This document shows, one piece after another, positions 22,109-31,403 of a stretch of 64,000 nt of DNA. The position numbers were made by a program, and so were the translations under genes. Source of the DNA: an uncultured Alphaproteobacteria bacterium (GTDB lineage: Bacteria; Pseudomonadota; Alphaproteobacteria; MPNO01; UBA830); the NCBI GenBank assembly GCA_913046035.1, contig CAJWSW010000001.1, forward strand, positions 37,411 to 101,410. The letters are read 5' to 3'. The first letter of the stretch is position 1, and each line of letters begins with the position of its first letter. Below the pieces are notes generated by a model. That model ran no database searches, was not told where the DNA came from, and saw nothing but the letters and a program-made list of their open reading frames with translations.

Positions 22109-23259
22109 CTTTTGGTCTTATCTTCCCGCCCAACCAGCGTTGCTAGCAAAAACGCTCCTCCGCCGCCTCCCGCCGATAGTAAGATCATCATATAAAATGC
22201 TCCACCCCCATAGGTATCGTAAAGCCAGCCCGTAATCAGCATCATTAGTCCCATAACGAGACCAATTGCGAGCCCTGAATAGAGACTCTGCGCAGATGCG
22301 GACATATGTTCTGGTACCGTCCGTAAAATAAAATGTATCGCCGCAAGATGTGCGGCACCAAATGTTAAGCCGTGCAGCCATTGGGTCGCGAACAGCACTG
22401 TTATATCTGTTGAGCTGCCGAGTATCGTCCAGCGCAGTAGGCCCGCTATCGCTGCAATCCACATTAATTTGATTGGCGTTAGACGCGCTAAAACCGACGC
22501 GGAAAATGCGAAGAGGATTATTTCCGCAACTACACCCTCCGCCCACAAAACGCCAATCAGGGCGTCTGATATTCCCGCTGAGCGCCAGTGAATTGTGCCA
22601 AAAACATACAGTACTGCGTGGCTTGATTGTAAAAGGCTGACTGACAAAATAAAAATTAAAAACTGCCTTTGTCTCATCAGCGTGAATGCTGGGAAACGTG
22701 CGTCAGAAGCTTTTTGGGGGTCACGCGCTGATCGCTCTGGGAGACTGCAGCTGGCGATGAAGGCGGCAATCATAGCGGCCACAATCATCCAAAGGATTAC
22801 CGCATCGCCGCTTCTCTCAACAACCCAGCCTCCAACATATGCGGCAAGGATGAACGTTATTGATCCCCAAAGCCGCACACGGCCATAATTAAACCCGTGT
22901 TCCACCGACGCTCGCGAGGCGAGATTTTCGCCTAACGGGATCAATGCCATGAACATAGCGCTTGCTAGGATATTTATAAAAAAAAGAGTCCAGAATTCTT
23001 CTGCGAGGCCAAATAGCGCGTAGGTGAATACTCCCCCGGCGGCCGAGATCATGATAATTTTTTTGTGCGCGCCAGACTTATCTGCAAAGTGTGCAATGAA
23101 AGGATTAGCAAAAGCTCGGATCCAGACCCCAACCGACAGGATTAGGGCGATCTCCGCTGCGCTAAGGCCCCGAAATTCAAGCCAAGCAGGCCAAAATGGC
23201 AGATGGATGCCAACGGCCAAAAAAATCGCGGCATAATATATAGAAAAACGAGTTGCCAT
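22105..23259 (-). CDS. MFS transporter, phenylpropionate-permease (PPP) family-like
   Basis: 12 TM; YYAAIFLAVGIHLPFWPAWLEFRGLSAAEIALILS... typical N-terminus. Confidence 0.82.
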   Translation of the reverse strand: MATRFSIYYAAIFLAVGIHLPFWPAWLEFRGLSAAEIALILSVGVWIRAFANPFIAHFADKSGAHKKIIMISAAGGVFTYALFGLAEEFWTLFFINILASAMFMALIPLGENLASRASVEHGFNYGRVRLWGSITFILAAYVGGWVVERSGDAVILWMIVAAMIAAFIASCSLPERSARDPQKASDARFPAFTLMRQRQFLIFILSVSLLQSSHAVLYVFGTIHWRSAGISDALIGVLWAEGVVAEIILFAFSASVLARLTPIKLMWIAAIAGLLRWTILGSSTDITVLFATQWLHGLTFGAAHLAAIHFILRTVPEHMSASAQSLYSGLAIGLVMGLMMLITGWLYDTYGGGAFYMMILLSAGGGGGAFLLATLVGREDKTKS

Positions 23260-23377
23260 ACTGCTCCTCGATGTAGCAGCTGTACCTTTGACATGACACC
23301 CATCTTTTTCAAAAGAAAGCGCGATTTGGTTCTTGTGTGTTTTTGGATCTAAATCGGAATATGTAAACAGTTTTGTA

Positions 23378-23527
23378 ATGGCTACGATTCGTTACACTGA
23401 AACACTTAAAAAGCACTTGAGACCACCATCATCAGTGAACAGAAACCTATCGACGGCTGCAGTTCGATCTCGATTAATCTGGATTGTGTTTGTCGTCCAT
23501 GATAACGGAAAGAAACAAGAAATTTAA
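23378..23527 (+). pseudogene. Possible MoaD/ThiS-like remnant (truncated)
   Basis: MATIRYTETLKKHLRPPSSVNRNLSTAAVRSRLIWIVFVVHDNGKKQEI*; N-terminus resembles MoaD/ThiS-like beta-grasp proteins but the C-terminus is lost. Confidence 0.3.
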
Positions 23528-23541
23528 TTTGGGGAATAAAC

Positions 23542-25293
23542 ATGCCAACCAAGGCAATCAAGGTCGATAGTGCTGCCGAGGCCTATCTAACGGTCCTTAA
23601 AGACCGCGAAGTTGATTACTTATTTGGTAATGCCGGGACAGATTTCCCGTCAATCATAGAAGGCCTATCAAAATCGCTTGCGGGAGGTGGAAGCGCGCCA
23701 ACACCAATCACTGTTCCACATGAAAATTTAGGTGTTGCGATGGCGCACGGTTATTATGTGTCAACCGGGCGGCTCGCCAGTGTAATGGTGCATGTGAACG
23801 TCGGCACCGCTAATGCAATCTGTGGTATTATGAATGCGTCCCGCGAAAACGTTCCAATATTGATGACATCGGGCCGCACCCCGTTGACTGAAGAAGGCTA
23901 CGACGGTTCACGTTCCCTCTATATCCACTGGGGTCAAGAGATGTTTGATCAGGCGGGTTTAATGCGTGAAATGGTTAAATGGGATTATGAGCTCCGAAAT
24001 GTAAAACAGATCGAAACCGTTGTGGACCGTGCAGTAAGTGTCGCTATGTCGGAGCCCCGGGGCCCGGTTTACCTGTCACTACCGCGAGAGGTGCTTGCCG
24101 AGAAGCCAGGCGATTTTAGCTTTCAGTCGCCATCCCGTCGCGTTGCAGCGCATGGTTCGGCGCCCGATCCAGCTGCACTCGACGAGGCCGCGCAAATTCT
24201 TACTTCAGCCAAAAACCCTCTTATAATTACCGCTAGCGTTGGGCAGAACCAGGCAGCTGTACCAGCGTTAGAGTCTCTGGCAGAGCGCTATGCGCTGCCC
24301 GTTATTACCTATCGACCAAGATATGTGAACATATCTTCTGATCATCCAATGCATATGGGGTATGAACCAGGCGCCTACTTACCGACAGTGGATGCTGTGC
24401 TAGTTGTTGATTGCGATGTGCCTTGGATCCCCTCTCTGCACAAACTGAATCCCGATGCCAGCGTAATCCACATAGGTGCCGACCCGCATTTTGAAAACTA
24501 CCCCATCCGTGGCTTTCCATGTGATCTCGCAATCCGAGCCAGCGCAGTTACAGCTCTGCCGCAACTCGAGAAAGCCATGAGCGCACACGAAAAATCTACA
24601 AACGCCAAGATTGATGCTCGGCGAGAGAAAATCGGTGAGGTTAAGAGTGAGCAGGCCGCTGCCAACAAGGCGCGAATTGAAAAGATTGTTTCTGGCACAG
24701 CCGCGATGGACAATGCTTGGGTAGCTCACTGCATTGAGCAGCTCAAGGAAGACGATGACATTCTCGTCTCGGAATCCCAGCTGGCGCTTGCTAATTTGTC
24801 GCTGCGCAATCCCGGCACATATTTCGGAACAAGCCCGGCGGGCGGACTTGGATGGGGACTGGGTGCTGGCTTGGGCGTAAAGCTGGGAGACCGGGCCAAA
24901 CGCGTCTGGAACGTTGTCGGCGACGGTTCTTATATGTTCGGCAATCCAACCCCGGCGCATTTCGTGTCCAGTGCCTACGACCTACCGGTCCTAACCGTTA
25001 TCTTGAATAACAAGATGTGGGGATCGGTGCGGAAGGCAACGCTCGGTCTATATCCGGAAGGGTCGGCTTCCGGCGCCAACCAGGCACCCTTGACCTATCT
25101 TGAACCGGCACCTGAATATCATAAAATTGTAGAGGCGTCAGACGGCTATGGCGAAGAAGTGAGAGATCCCCGCGATCTTCCCGCGGCACTTGAACGCGGT
25201 ATGAAGGCGGTTGATATCGACAAGAAAACCGCGGTCATCAACGTCCACACTACCTACGATGATGCCGCCGCCAAGGCGGACGCGGTGCGCTGA
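23542..25293 (+). CDS. thiamine-pyrophosphate-dependent enzyme (acetolactate synthase/benzoylformate decarboxylase-like)
   Basis: N-terminal PYR, central and C-terminal PP domains; VVGDGSYMFG...NNKMW ThDP-binding motif. Confidence 0.88.
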   Translation: MPTKAIKVDSAAEAYLTVLKDREVDYLFGNAGTDFPSIIEGLSKSLAGGGSAPTPITVPHENLGVAMAHGYYVSTGRLASVMVHVNVGTANAICGIMNASRENVPILMTSGRTPLTEEGYDGSRSLYIHWGQEMFDQAGLMREMVKWDYELRNVKQIETVVDRAVSVAMSEPRGPVYLSLPREVLAEKPGDFSFQSPSRRVAAHGSAPDPAALDEAAQILTSAKNPLIITASVGQNQAAVPALESLAERYALPVITYRPRYVNISSDHPMHMGYEPGAYLPTVDAVLVVDCDVPWIPSLHKLNPDASVIHIGADPHFENYPIRGFPCDLAIRASAVTALPQLEKAMSAHEKSTNAKIDARREKIGEVKSEQAAANKARIEKIVSGTAAMDNAWVAHCIEQLKEDDDILVSESQLALANLSLRNPGTYFGTSPAGGLGWGLGAGLGVKLGDRAKRVWNVVGDGSYMFGNPTPAHFVSSAYDLPVLTVILNNKMWGSVRKATLGLYPEGSASGANQAPLTYLEPAPEYHKIVEASDGYGEEVRDPRDLPAALERGMKAVDIDKKTAVINVHTTYDDAAAKADAVR

Positions 25294-26465
25294 TGTCTTT
25301 TCCTGTCGATGCCGTGAATATGCAGCTTGAAAAGCTGGCAAAGCATCCATTCTATGAGGGGCGTGTGCCTTCGAGCGTCGCCGATGCAGAAGACTTTGCC
25401 GCCAATGTGCCGCTTATGAGCCGGACCGAACTGGTTACGGAAATGAATAAAACGGGTTACGGTGCATTTGGCGGCGGTAATCCGGTGCGCATGAATCTTA
25501 GCCCTATGGGCTCTTCGCTCGTCCCCGTGATGCAGACGAGTAGTGACCTCGATTATCTTATTACAGCGGCTCGAACGCATCTAGATGCTTGCGGCGTTGG
25601 TCCTGGCGACGTGTGCGCAGTAACTTTTGGCTATCACATGTTCGTTGCCGGCCTATTCTACCAGTCACAGATGGAAGCCCATGGCGTGCCATGTATTCCG
25701 CTCGGTCCCGGCGAAGTAGAACGCACCGTCGAAGTCTGCACTCAGCACGATGTAACTGTGCTTGCGGGTAATCCTTCCTTCTCGTTAAAGCTGATCGAGC
25801 ATGGACTGAAACCGCCAAAGGTGTTCTTTGCTGGGGGCGAGGCATTTACCGGCAATCCGAAGCTCTATGGTGCGGTGCGTGCGGCGATGCCGGATACCTT
25901 GCTAGTGGATTCGTTCTCGTTATCGGAATTCTTGCCTGTAGCGCGGACCTTTCCCGGCGGTGAGGGTGTGCATGTGTTCGACGAACTGGTGTACGCAGAG
26001 GTGGTCGAACCCGGAACCGGTGAACGGTTGGGGGATGGTGAGCGGGGTGAGCTGGTGTTGACCCATTTGAAGAAAGAGGCGCAGCCGCTGCTGCGATATC
26101 GCACTGGCGATCTAACTATTCGCCAGACCACGGAACCGCTTCACGGACGCACAATAAACCTGCCGCGCGTCGTATTTGGCCGCACCGATGACATGGTCAA
26201 AGTAAAGGGTGTAAAGGTCTACCCGTCGGAACTCCGTAGCGTTTTGCTAGGTCTCGATGGGCCAACCGGTCGATATCGCCTCACTGTGTCAGCGAAAGAC
26301 GGCGGTGGTGACCGCCTTGCGCTCACTTTGGAGGGATCTGGCGGAGATGGTGTGTCTGAAGAAATTGCCCGGCGCTTTAAGAGTCAGACTTTGATTTCGG
26401 TAGATGAAATTACATTTAAAGAAATTGTTGAAGAGGGCCTCACGGTCGTGGACACGCGAAGCTGA
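25293..26465 (+). CDS. PaaK-like adenylate-forming (acyl/aryl-CoA ligase) family protein with atypical P-loop
   Basis: GGEAF..., LLRYRTGDLT, VFGRTDDMVKVKGVKVYPSEL; ORF starts 1 nt overlapping the stop of the ThDP gene (TGATG). Confidence 0.78.
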   Translation: MSFPVDAVNMQLEKLAKHPFYEGRVPSSVADAEDFAANVPLMSRTELVTEMNKTGYGAFGGGNPVRMNLSPMGSSLVPVMQTSSDLDYLITAARTHLDACGVGPGDVCAVTFGYHMFVAGLFYQSQMEAHGVPCIPLGPGEVERTVEVCTQHDVTVLAGNPSFSLKLIEHGLKPPKVFFAGGEAFTGNPKLYGAVRAAMPDTLLVDSFSLSEFLPVARTFPGGEGVHVFDELVYAEVVEPGTGERLGDGERGELVLTHLKKEAQPLLRYRTGDLTIRQTTEPLHGRTINLPRVVFGRTDDMVKVKGVKVYPSELRSVLLGLDGPTGRYRLTVSAKDGGGDRLALTLEGSGGDGVSEEIARRFKSQTLISVDEITFKEIVEEGLTVVDTRS

Positions 26466-26484
26466 GAGAGGGGAACAAACCACC

Positions 26485-27594
26485 ATGACCGATGCGCCAT
26501 GGCGACTAATCGTTGATAACAATTCCTATGCAGATTTTTCGGTATCGGTTTCGCCAGCCGTCGAAAAAGCTCTAGTTGGCGGCGAATCACCGCCAACGAT
26601 TTATCTCAATATCTTTGACCGGGATTCGATCACCATCGGCGTCAATGAAGACCCGGAGCAAGTGCTTGATTTGGATTTCTGTCATAGTAACGACATTGAT
26701 TTTCGGCGCCGTGTAAATGGTGGCGGCGCCATCTATACCGGCACAGGTTCCGCTTTTATGGTCTATTTTATTCCCACGACGCATCCAGATGTACCGGAGA
26801 CCACCGCGGAGGCATTTCCAAAAATTCTTACAGCATTTGCTGAAACGTTATCAAAGCAGTTCGGGTTTCCCGCGGAATATCGGCCGCTGAACGACGTGCA
26901 GGTCGAAGGACGTAAATTGGTGCCTACCTCCCTTAAGATCGAAAACGGGGTCATGACGTTTCGCTTTGTGGTTAATGTGAAGGAAATGAATACCGCGTTC
27001 GCCGGTGCCGCGATGCCTATGCCTCCCGAAAAAGTACAGGACAAGGTGCATAAGGACCTGCAGTCGCGCTTTACCTGCCTAGAACGCGAGGCAGGACGCT
27101 GCATTTCAGCGGGCGATCTGGAGCAGATGGCGCGCGTCGCCGTTGCCCATACGTTCGGCGAACCGACACTCGAGTTTGGTCAGCTGACCGATGTCGAACG
27201 CACTTACGCTGAGGAATTCCGTAGCGTGTACGATAATGATGAGTGGCTTTTTGGCAAATCCGAGCGCAATCGGTTTCGCGCCGACACACAACCCGACGAT
27301 ACCGTTGGATATGGACGCGAAAAGGCCGTCGGGGGCATGCTTTGGGCAACGCTTGTAGTGCGCAACGGCAAGGTATTACATGCCATCCTGAATGGCGATT
27401 GGCACCCTCGGCCGATAGGCAGCGTTGGCTGGTTGGAAGACGCGCTTAAAGGTGTGGATGCGACCCAGGAATCCGTTCGCAAAACCATCACCTCTTTCAT
27501 GCAACGCGACGACGTAGAATTTGCTAGCGTTGAAATAGACGACTTGATGGCTGCATTTGGCAAGGCGTTGAATAGCCAAAAGCCTGTTAGTTGA
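26485..27594 (+). CDS. lipoate-protein ligase A-like protein (BPL/LplA fold)
   Basis: SITIGVNEDPEQVLD...FRRRVNGGGAIYTGTGSAFMVYF...DVQVEGRKL; ATG 26485 preceded by AGAGGGG. Confidence 0.78.
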   Translation: MTDAPWRLIVDNNSYADFSVSVSPAVEKALVGGESPPTIYLNIFDRDSITIGVNEDPEQVLDLDFCHSNDIDFRRRVNGGGAIYTGTGSAFMVYFIPTTHPDVPETTAEAFPKILTAFAETLSKQFGFPAEYRPLNDVQVEGRKLVPTSLKIENGVMTFRFVVNVKEMNTAFAGAAMPMPPEKVQDKVHKDLQSRFTCLEREAGRCISAGDLEQMARVAVAHTFGEPTLEFGQLTDVERTYAEEFRSVYDNDEWLFGKSERNRFRADTQPDDTVGYGREKAVGGMLWATLVVRNGKVLHAILNGDWHPRPIGSVGWLEDALKGVDATQESVRKTITSFMQRDDVEFASVEIDDLMAAFGKALNSQKPVS

Positions 27595-27816
27595 CCCAGA
27601 CACGCGATGTCTAACTTATACAGCGCGAGCCCAAGCGTGCGTTTTGAAACTCGATCTGGAGGCAGCGGTCGCTAACTCGTAACGGATCAGTTGGCCTCGA
27701 GAGGCGCCATCCAAGACTTTTAAACGGCGCGGCGCATCCGCTTCAACTTGCCGAGCAAACAGCAAAACGGCAATATCGTGGCGGGCAGAATCAAGGGCGT
27801 GTGGGGAATTTAGGAT

Positions 27817-28587
27817 ATGGGCGTCGTAGTAATTGACCGTCGGGACGATGGAATAGCGCGGGTCGTAATTAATCGGCCCAATAAACGGAACGCGCTCAAC
27901 GACGAAGTGCGGCATGCGTTGATTGCCGAGCTGCCAGTTCTGCTGAGTGATGAAACCGTGCATGCACTTGTGCTGACAGGTGAGGGTGGCCATTTCTGTT
28001 CGGGTGGCGATATTGCGAGCATGGATGGTTTGGACAGCAGGGGAGCGCGTGCTCGGATGAAAGACAATCACACTATCGTTAGGCTATTAGCGGAGTCTGA
28101 AAAGCCTGTTGTGACTGCCGTTGAGGGGTATGCCGTTGGTGCCGGCGCGGGTCTCGCGATGTTGGGTGATACCGCAGTGATTGCTGACAGCGGCACCATT
28201 GGTTTCCCCTTTTTTCGTGTCGGCCTGATCCCAGATTACGGCATCCTGCATACCCTGCCGCGCCGCGTGGGTGGAGCGAAAGCACGACAGGTGTTACTGT
28301 ATGCCCAGATGGTCAAAGCCTCCGATGCGGTTGCCTGGGGGCTGGCGGATGAACTGGTTGCTGACGGTAAAGCCGAGAGAGTCGCTATCGAACGCGCGCT
28401 GACCTTGGCGCAAATGCCGCCCCTCGCTTTTGCTATTGCCAAACAGCAGCTGGGCCTTGCTCCGGTAAAGCTTGAGGAAGCGCTGGAGATGGAGGCGCTG
28501 GCACAAGCTGGGTGTTTCGGTGCAGATGAATTCCTTGAGGGTTCCACCGCGTTTATGGAAAAACGCAATCCCGTTTTTCGGAAATAG
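27817..28587 (+). CDS. enoyl-CoA hydratase/isomerase family protein
   Basis: INRPNKRNALNDE, GGHFCSGGDIASM, GYAVGAGAGLAMLGD. Confidence 0.92.
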   Translation: MGVVVIDRRDDGIARVVINRPNKRNALNDEVRHALIAELPVLLSDETVHALVLTGEGGHFCSGGDIASMDGLDSRGARARMKDNHTIVRLLAESEKPVVTAVEGYAVGAGAGLAMLGDTAVIADSGTIGFPFFRVGLIPDYGILHTLPRRVGGAKARQVLLYAQMVKASDAVAWGLADELVADGKAERVAIERALTLAQMPPLAFAIAKQQLGLAPVKLEEALEMEALAQAGCFGADEFLEGSTAFMEKRNPVFRK

Positions 28588-28590
28588 GTT

Positions 28591-29574
28591 ATGGCCGACC
28601 AAAAATTTCGCACACGCATTACTGATTTGTTCGGGATCGAGCACCCCATCGTCTGTGGAGGTATGATGTGGCTAGGAGACGCCGAATATACCTCGGCAGT
28701 CGCACGGGCCGGTGGGATCGGGTTCATCACGCCAAGATCGTTTCCTACGCCGGAGGATTTCCGCGAGCAACTTCGGAAAGCACACGATCTATCGGATGGC
28801 AAGCCTTTTGGAGTGAACCTGTATATATCCGCGCGGTCAGAAGCAAATCAGATGCTGCAGATATTTCTTGATATTGCTATCGAAGAGCGTGTGAGGTTCG
28901 TCGAAACCGCGGGTTTCTCGCCAAAGGAATTCATGCCAAAGATCAAGGATGCCGGGATGACTGTGATGCATAAATGCACGACACTTCGACATGCGCGGTC
29001 AGCGCAGAATGCTGGTGTTGACGCTGTTGCGATCCTCGGCGCTGAAGCTGGAGGCCATCCAGGGATGGATATGATTGGTACGATGGTGCAGGGCGCGGTC
29101 GTACCGCAGGAACTAGATGTACCGGTCGTGTTAGCGGGTGGTATGGGGACGGGTCGACAGCTTGTTGCGTGCCTTGCATTGGGTGCTCACGGTATGCTGG
29201 TTGCTACCCGCATGGTAGTGGCGGCTGAGATCTGGGCGCATGAAAACTATAAAAAACGCCTATCTGAGCTCGGCCCTAGTGATACAAAGATTATAATGTC
29301 AATTTTCGGTGATAATTCCAGAGTAATTGGGAACCACTCTAGCGAAGCCGTTCTATCGCTGGAAGCAGAGGGTAATAAAGACTATGAAGCATATCGGCCT
29401 TATGTTCAGGGAAATTTACAGAGGAAAGCCTATGTCGATGGTGATTGGACGAGGGGCACGATGTCGGTTGGGCAATCGGTAGCTTTTGCTGGCGAAATAG
29501 AGCCGGTGGGAACAATTATCGACGGGATCATGGACGAGGCGACGGTTGTCCGTGAGCGTCTTAATCGATTTTAG
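28591..29574 (+). CDS. nitronate monooxygenase / 2-nitropropane dioxygenase-like flavoprotein
   Basis: GIEHPIVCGGMMWLG, GGIGFITP, GAEAGGHPG, VVLAGGMGTGRQLVACLALGAHGMLVATR. Confidence 0.88.
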   Translation: MADQKFRTRITDLFGIEHPIVCGGMMWLGDAEYTSAVARAGGIGFITPRSFPTPEDFREQLRKAHDLSDGKPFGVNLYISARSEANQMLQIFLDIAIEERVRFVETAGFSPKEFMPKIKDAGMTVMHKCTTLRHARSAQNAGVDAVAILGAEAGGHPGMDMIGTMVQGAVVPQELDVPVVLAGGMGTGRQLVACLALGAHGMLVATRMVVAAEIWAHENYKKRLSELGPSDTKIIMSIFGDNSRVIGNHSSEAVLSLEAEGNKDYEAYRPYVQGNLQRKAYVDGDWTRGTMSVGQSVAFAGEIEPVGTIIDGIMDEATVVRERLNRF

Positions 29575-29698
29575 ACCCGGCTCGCCAACGCTGGCTTGCG
29601 CTGGCTTTTCCCTACTTTTGGCCATTTGGAAATAATCCCGTCAGGGTTGCGGAACGAGAAAAGGCCAGGGCGGACTGAACAAAAGAAAGGAAAGGACG

Positions 29699-31225
29699 AT
29701 GGCGCAAGACGTCAATTCACCCCACTACACCATTGGCGTCATCGGCACTGGCACAATGGGGCGGGGCATCGCTCAGATTTCTGTCGCCGGCGGCTTTAAG
29801 GTTAAGATCTTCGATTCGGAAAAGGGCGCAGCCCAGAAGGCGGAAGAGTTTATTCATCGGATGATTAAACGGTCTGCCGAAAAAGGACAAATCAGCGAAA
29901 TAGAAGCAGAGGCTGCGAATGCACGCCTAAACATCGTAGAAAGCCTTGCAGATTTCGCTGACTGTAGCCTTGTGATCGAGGCAATCGTCGAAAATCTCGA
30001 CATTAAACGCGCGGTTTTTTCTGAGTTGGAAGGTATCGTTGCCGAGGATACAATCCTAGCGTCGAACACATCATCGCTTTCAGTTACGCAGATCGCGGCA
30101 GGCTGCGAAAAGCCTGACCGAGTGGCTGGGTATCACTATTTCAATCCCGTGCCATTGCTGAAAGTGGTTGAGGTCGTCGATGGCCAGATGACAGCACCCT
30201 GGGTGGTTGACAAACTGGGTGTAATTGCTCGCAAATGCGGCCACGAACCGGTGCGCACGCGGGATACGCCCGGTTTCCTGGTCAATCACGCCGGACGTGG
30301 CCTATACACCGAGGGCGCGCGTATCCTTGCCGAAGGTATTGCCGAACAGCATCAAGTAGACGACGTGCTGCGCGAGGGGGGGGCTAATTTCCGCATGGGA
30401 CCGTTCGAGCTGATGGATACCACCGGTCTCGACGTGTCTGGCGTGGTTATGGAATCGATCTACGAACAGTTTTACCACGAGCCGCGTTTTAAGCCCCAAG
30501 CGTTCATCCGTAACCGCATGGCCGCTGGACTATACGGCCGCAAGGTTGGACAGGGTTTCTACCCCTACGAAGACAACAGGAAGGTTACACCTGACGAAGT
30601 CGAAGTTCCTACTGATCGGCCTGATAGCGTTTGGGTTGGACCGGAGGGACACGACAGTACCAAGTTGCTGGCAGATTTTCTGAAAGACCACGTTGAGGTC
30701 GAAACCGGTGCCAAGCCATCGGCTAGGGCGATATGTATGGTCGCGCCGCTGGGTCGTGATGCGACGATGACGGCCATCGATCTCGGTATCGAGGCAGAGC
30801 GCACGGTCGCGGTTGATACGCTCTTTGGGCTTGACGGCAGGCGAACCATGATGACCACCAGCGTCACGGACGAGGGCGTGCGCGATTTGGCGCACGGGGT
30901 CCTTGCAGGAGATGGCGGCAAGGTGACCGTAATACACGATAGCCCTGGTTTCATTGCTCAGCGAGTGATTGCGACTATCGTAAATATTTCTGCTGAAATT
31001 GCACAGATGCGTATTGCGACGCCGGTGGATATTAATAAAGCGGTAAAGCTTGGCCTTGCTTATCCGCAGGGACCCCTGGAGTTTGGCGATACGCTGGGAC
31101 TAGGAAAAATCCTCGCCATCCTTACGGCAATGTACGATTTTTATGGCGATCCCCGCTATCGGCCAAGCCCCTGGCTGACGCGCCGCGCACGCCTCGGTAT
31201 TTCGCTTATGACGCCCGAGGCATAA
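29699..31225 (+). CDS. 3-hydroxyacyl-CoA dehydrogenase (PaaH-like)
   Basis: IGVIGTGTMGRGIAQISVAGGFKV, AIVENLDIKRAVFSELE, SNTSSLSVT, two C-terminal 3HCDH domains. Confidence 0.93.
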   Translation: MAQDVNSPHYTIGVIGTGTMGRGIAQISVAGGFKVKIFDSEKGAAQKAEEFIHRMIKRSAEKGQISEIEAEAANARLNIVESLADFADCSLVIEAIVENLDIKRAVFSELEGIVAEDTILASNTSSLSVTQIAAGCEKPDRVAGYHYFNPVPLLKVVEVVDGQMTAPWVVDKLGVIARKCGHEPVRTRDTPGFLVNHAGRGLYTEGARILAEGIAEQHQVDDVLREGGANFRMGPFELMDTTGLDVSGVVMESIYEQFYHEPRFKPQAFIRNRMAAGLYGRKVGQGFYPYEDNRKVTPDEVEVPTDRPDSVWVGPEGHDSTKLLADFLKDHVEVETGAKPSARAICMVAPLGRDATMTAIDLGIEAERTVAVDTLFGLDGRRTMMTTSVTDEGVRDLAHGVLAGDGGKVTVIHDSPGFIAQRVIATIVNISAEIAQMRIATPVDINKAVKLGLAYPQGPLEFGDTLGLGKILAILTAMYDFYGDPRYRPSPWLTRRARLGISLMTPEA

Positions 31226-31403
31226 TCAAGTTACCGGGAGTCCGTGCACGGCTCGAGTGATTGGCAACACTCCTGATGTTTACATTATAAAAACTACCAG
31301 AGTGTGGCCAATAATAGCGTGAGAAAGCCGCCGCCGGAAAAGGTAGCCGTTGTTAAATACGTCGGTGAACTGTCGAAAAAGATATGGGTATCAGTAATTC
31401 TTC

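Noticed and set aside
24305-27349. Numerous antisense ORFs of 60-190 aa opposite the ThDP/PaaK/LplA cluster (e.g. 24400-24960 minus)
   Set aside because: These look like codon-bias shadows of well-supported plus-strand genes; they have no family motifs or plausible RBS.
27595-27816. Possible degraded gene between the LplA-like and enoyl-CoA hydratase genes
   Set aside because: A minus ORF covers the gap (part of 27616-28071), but I could not match it to any family; insufficient evidence for a pseudogene call.
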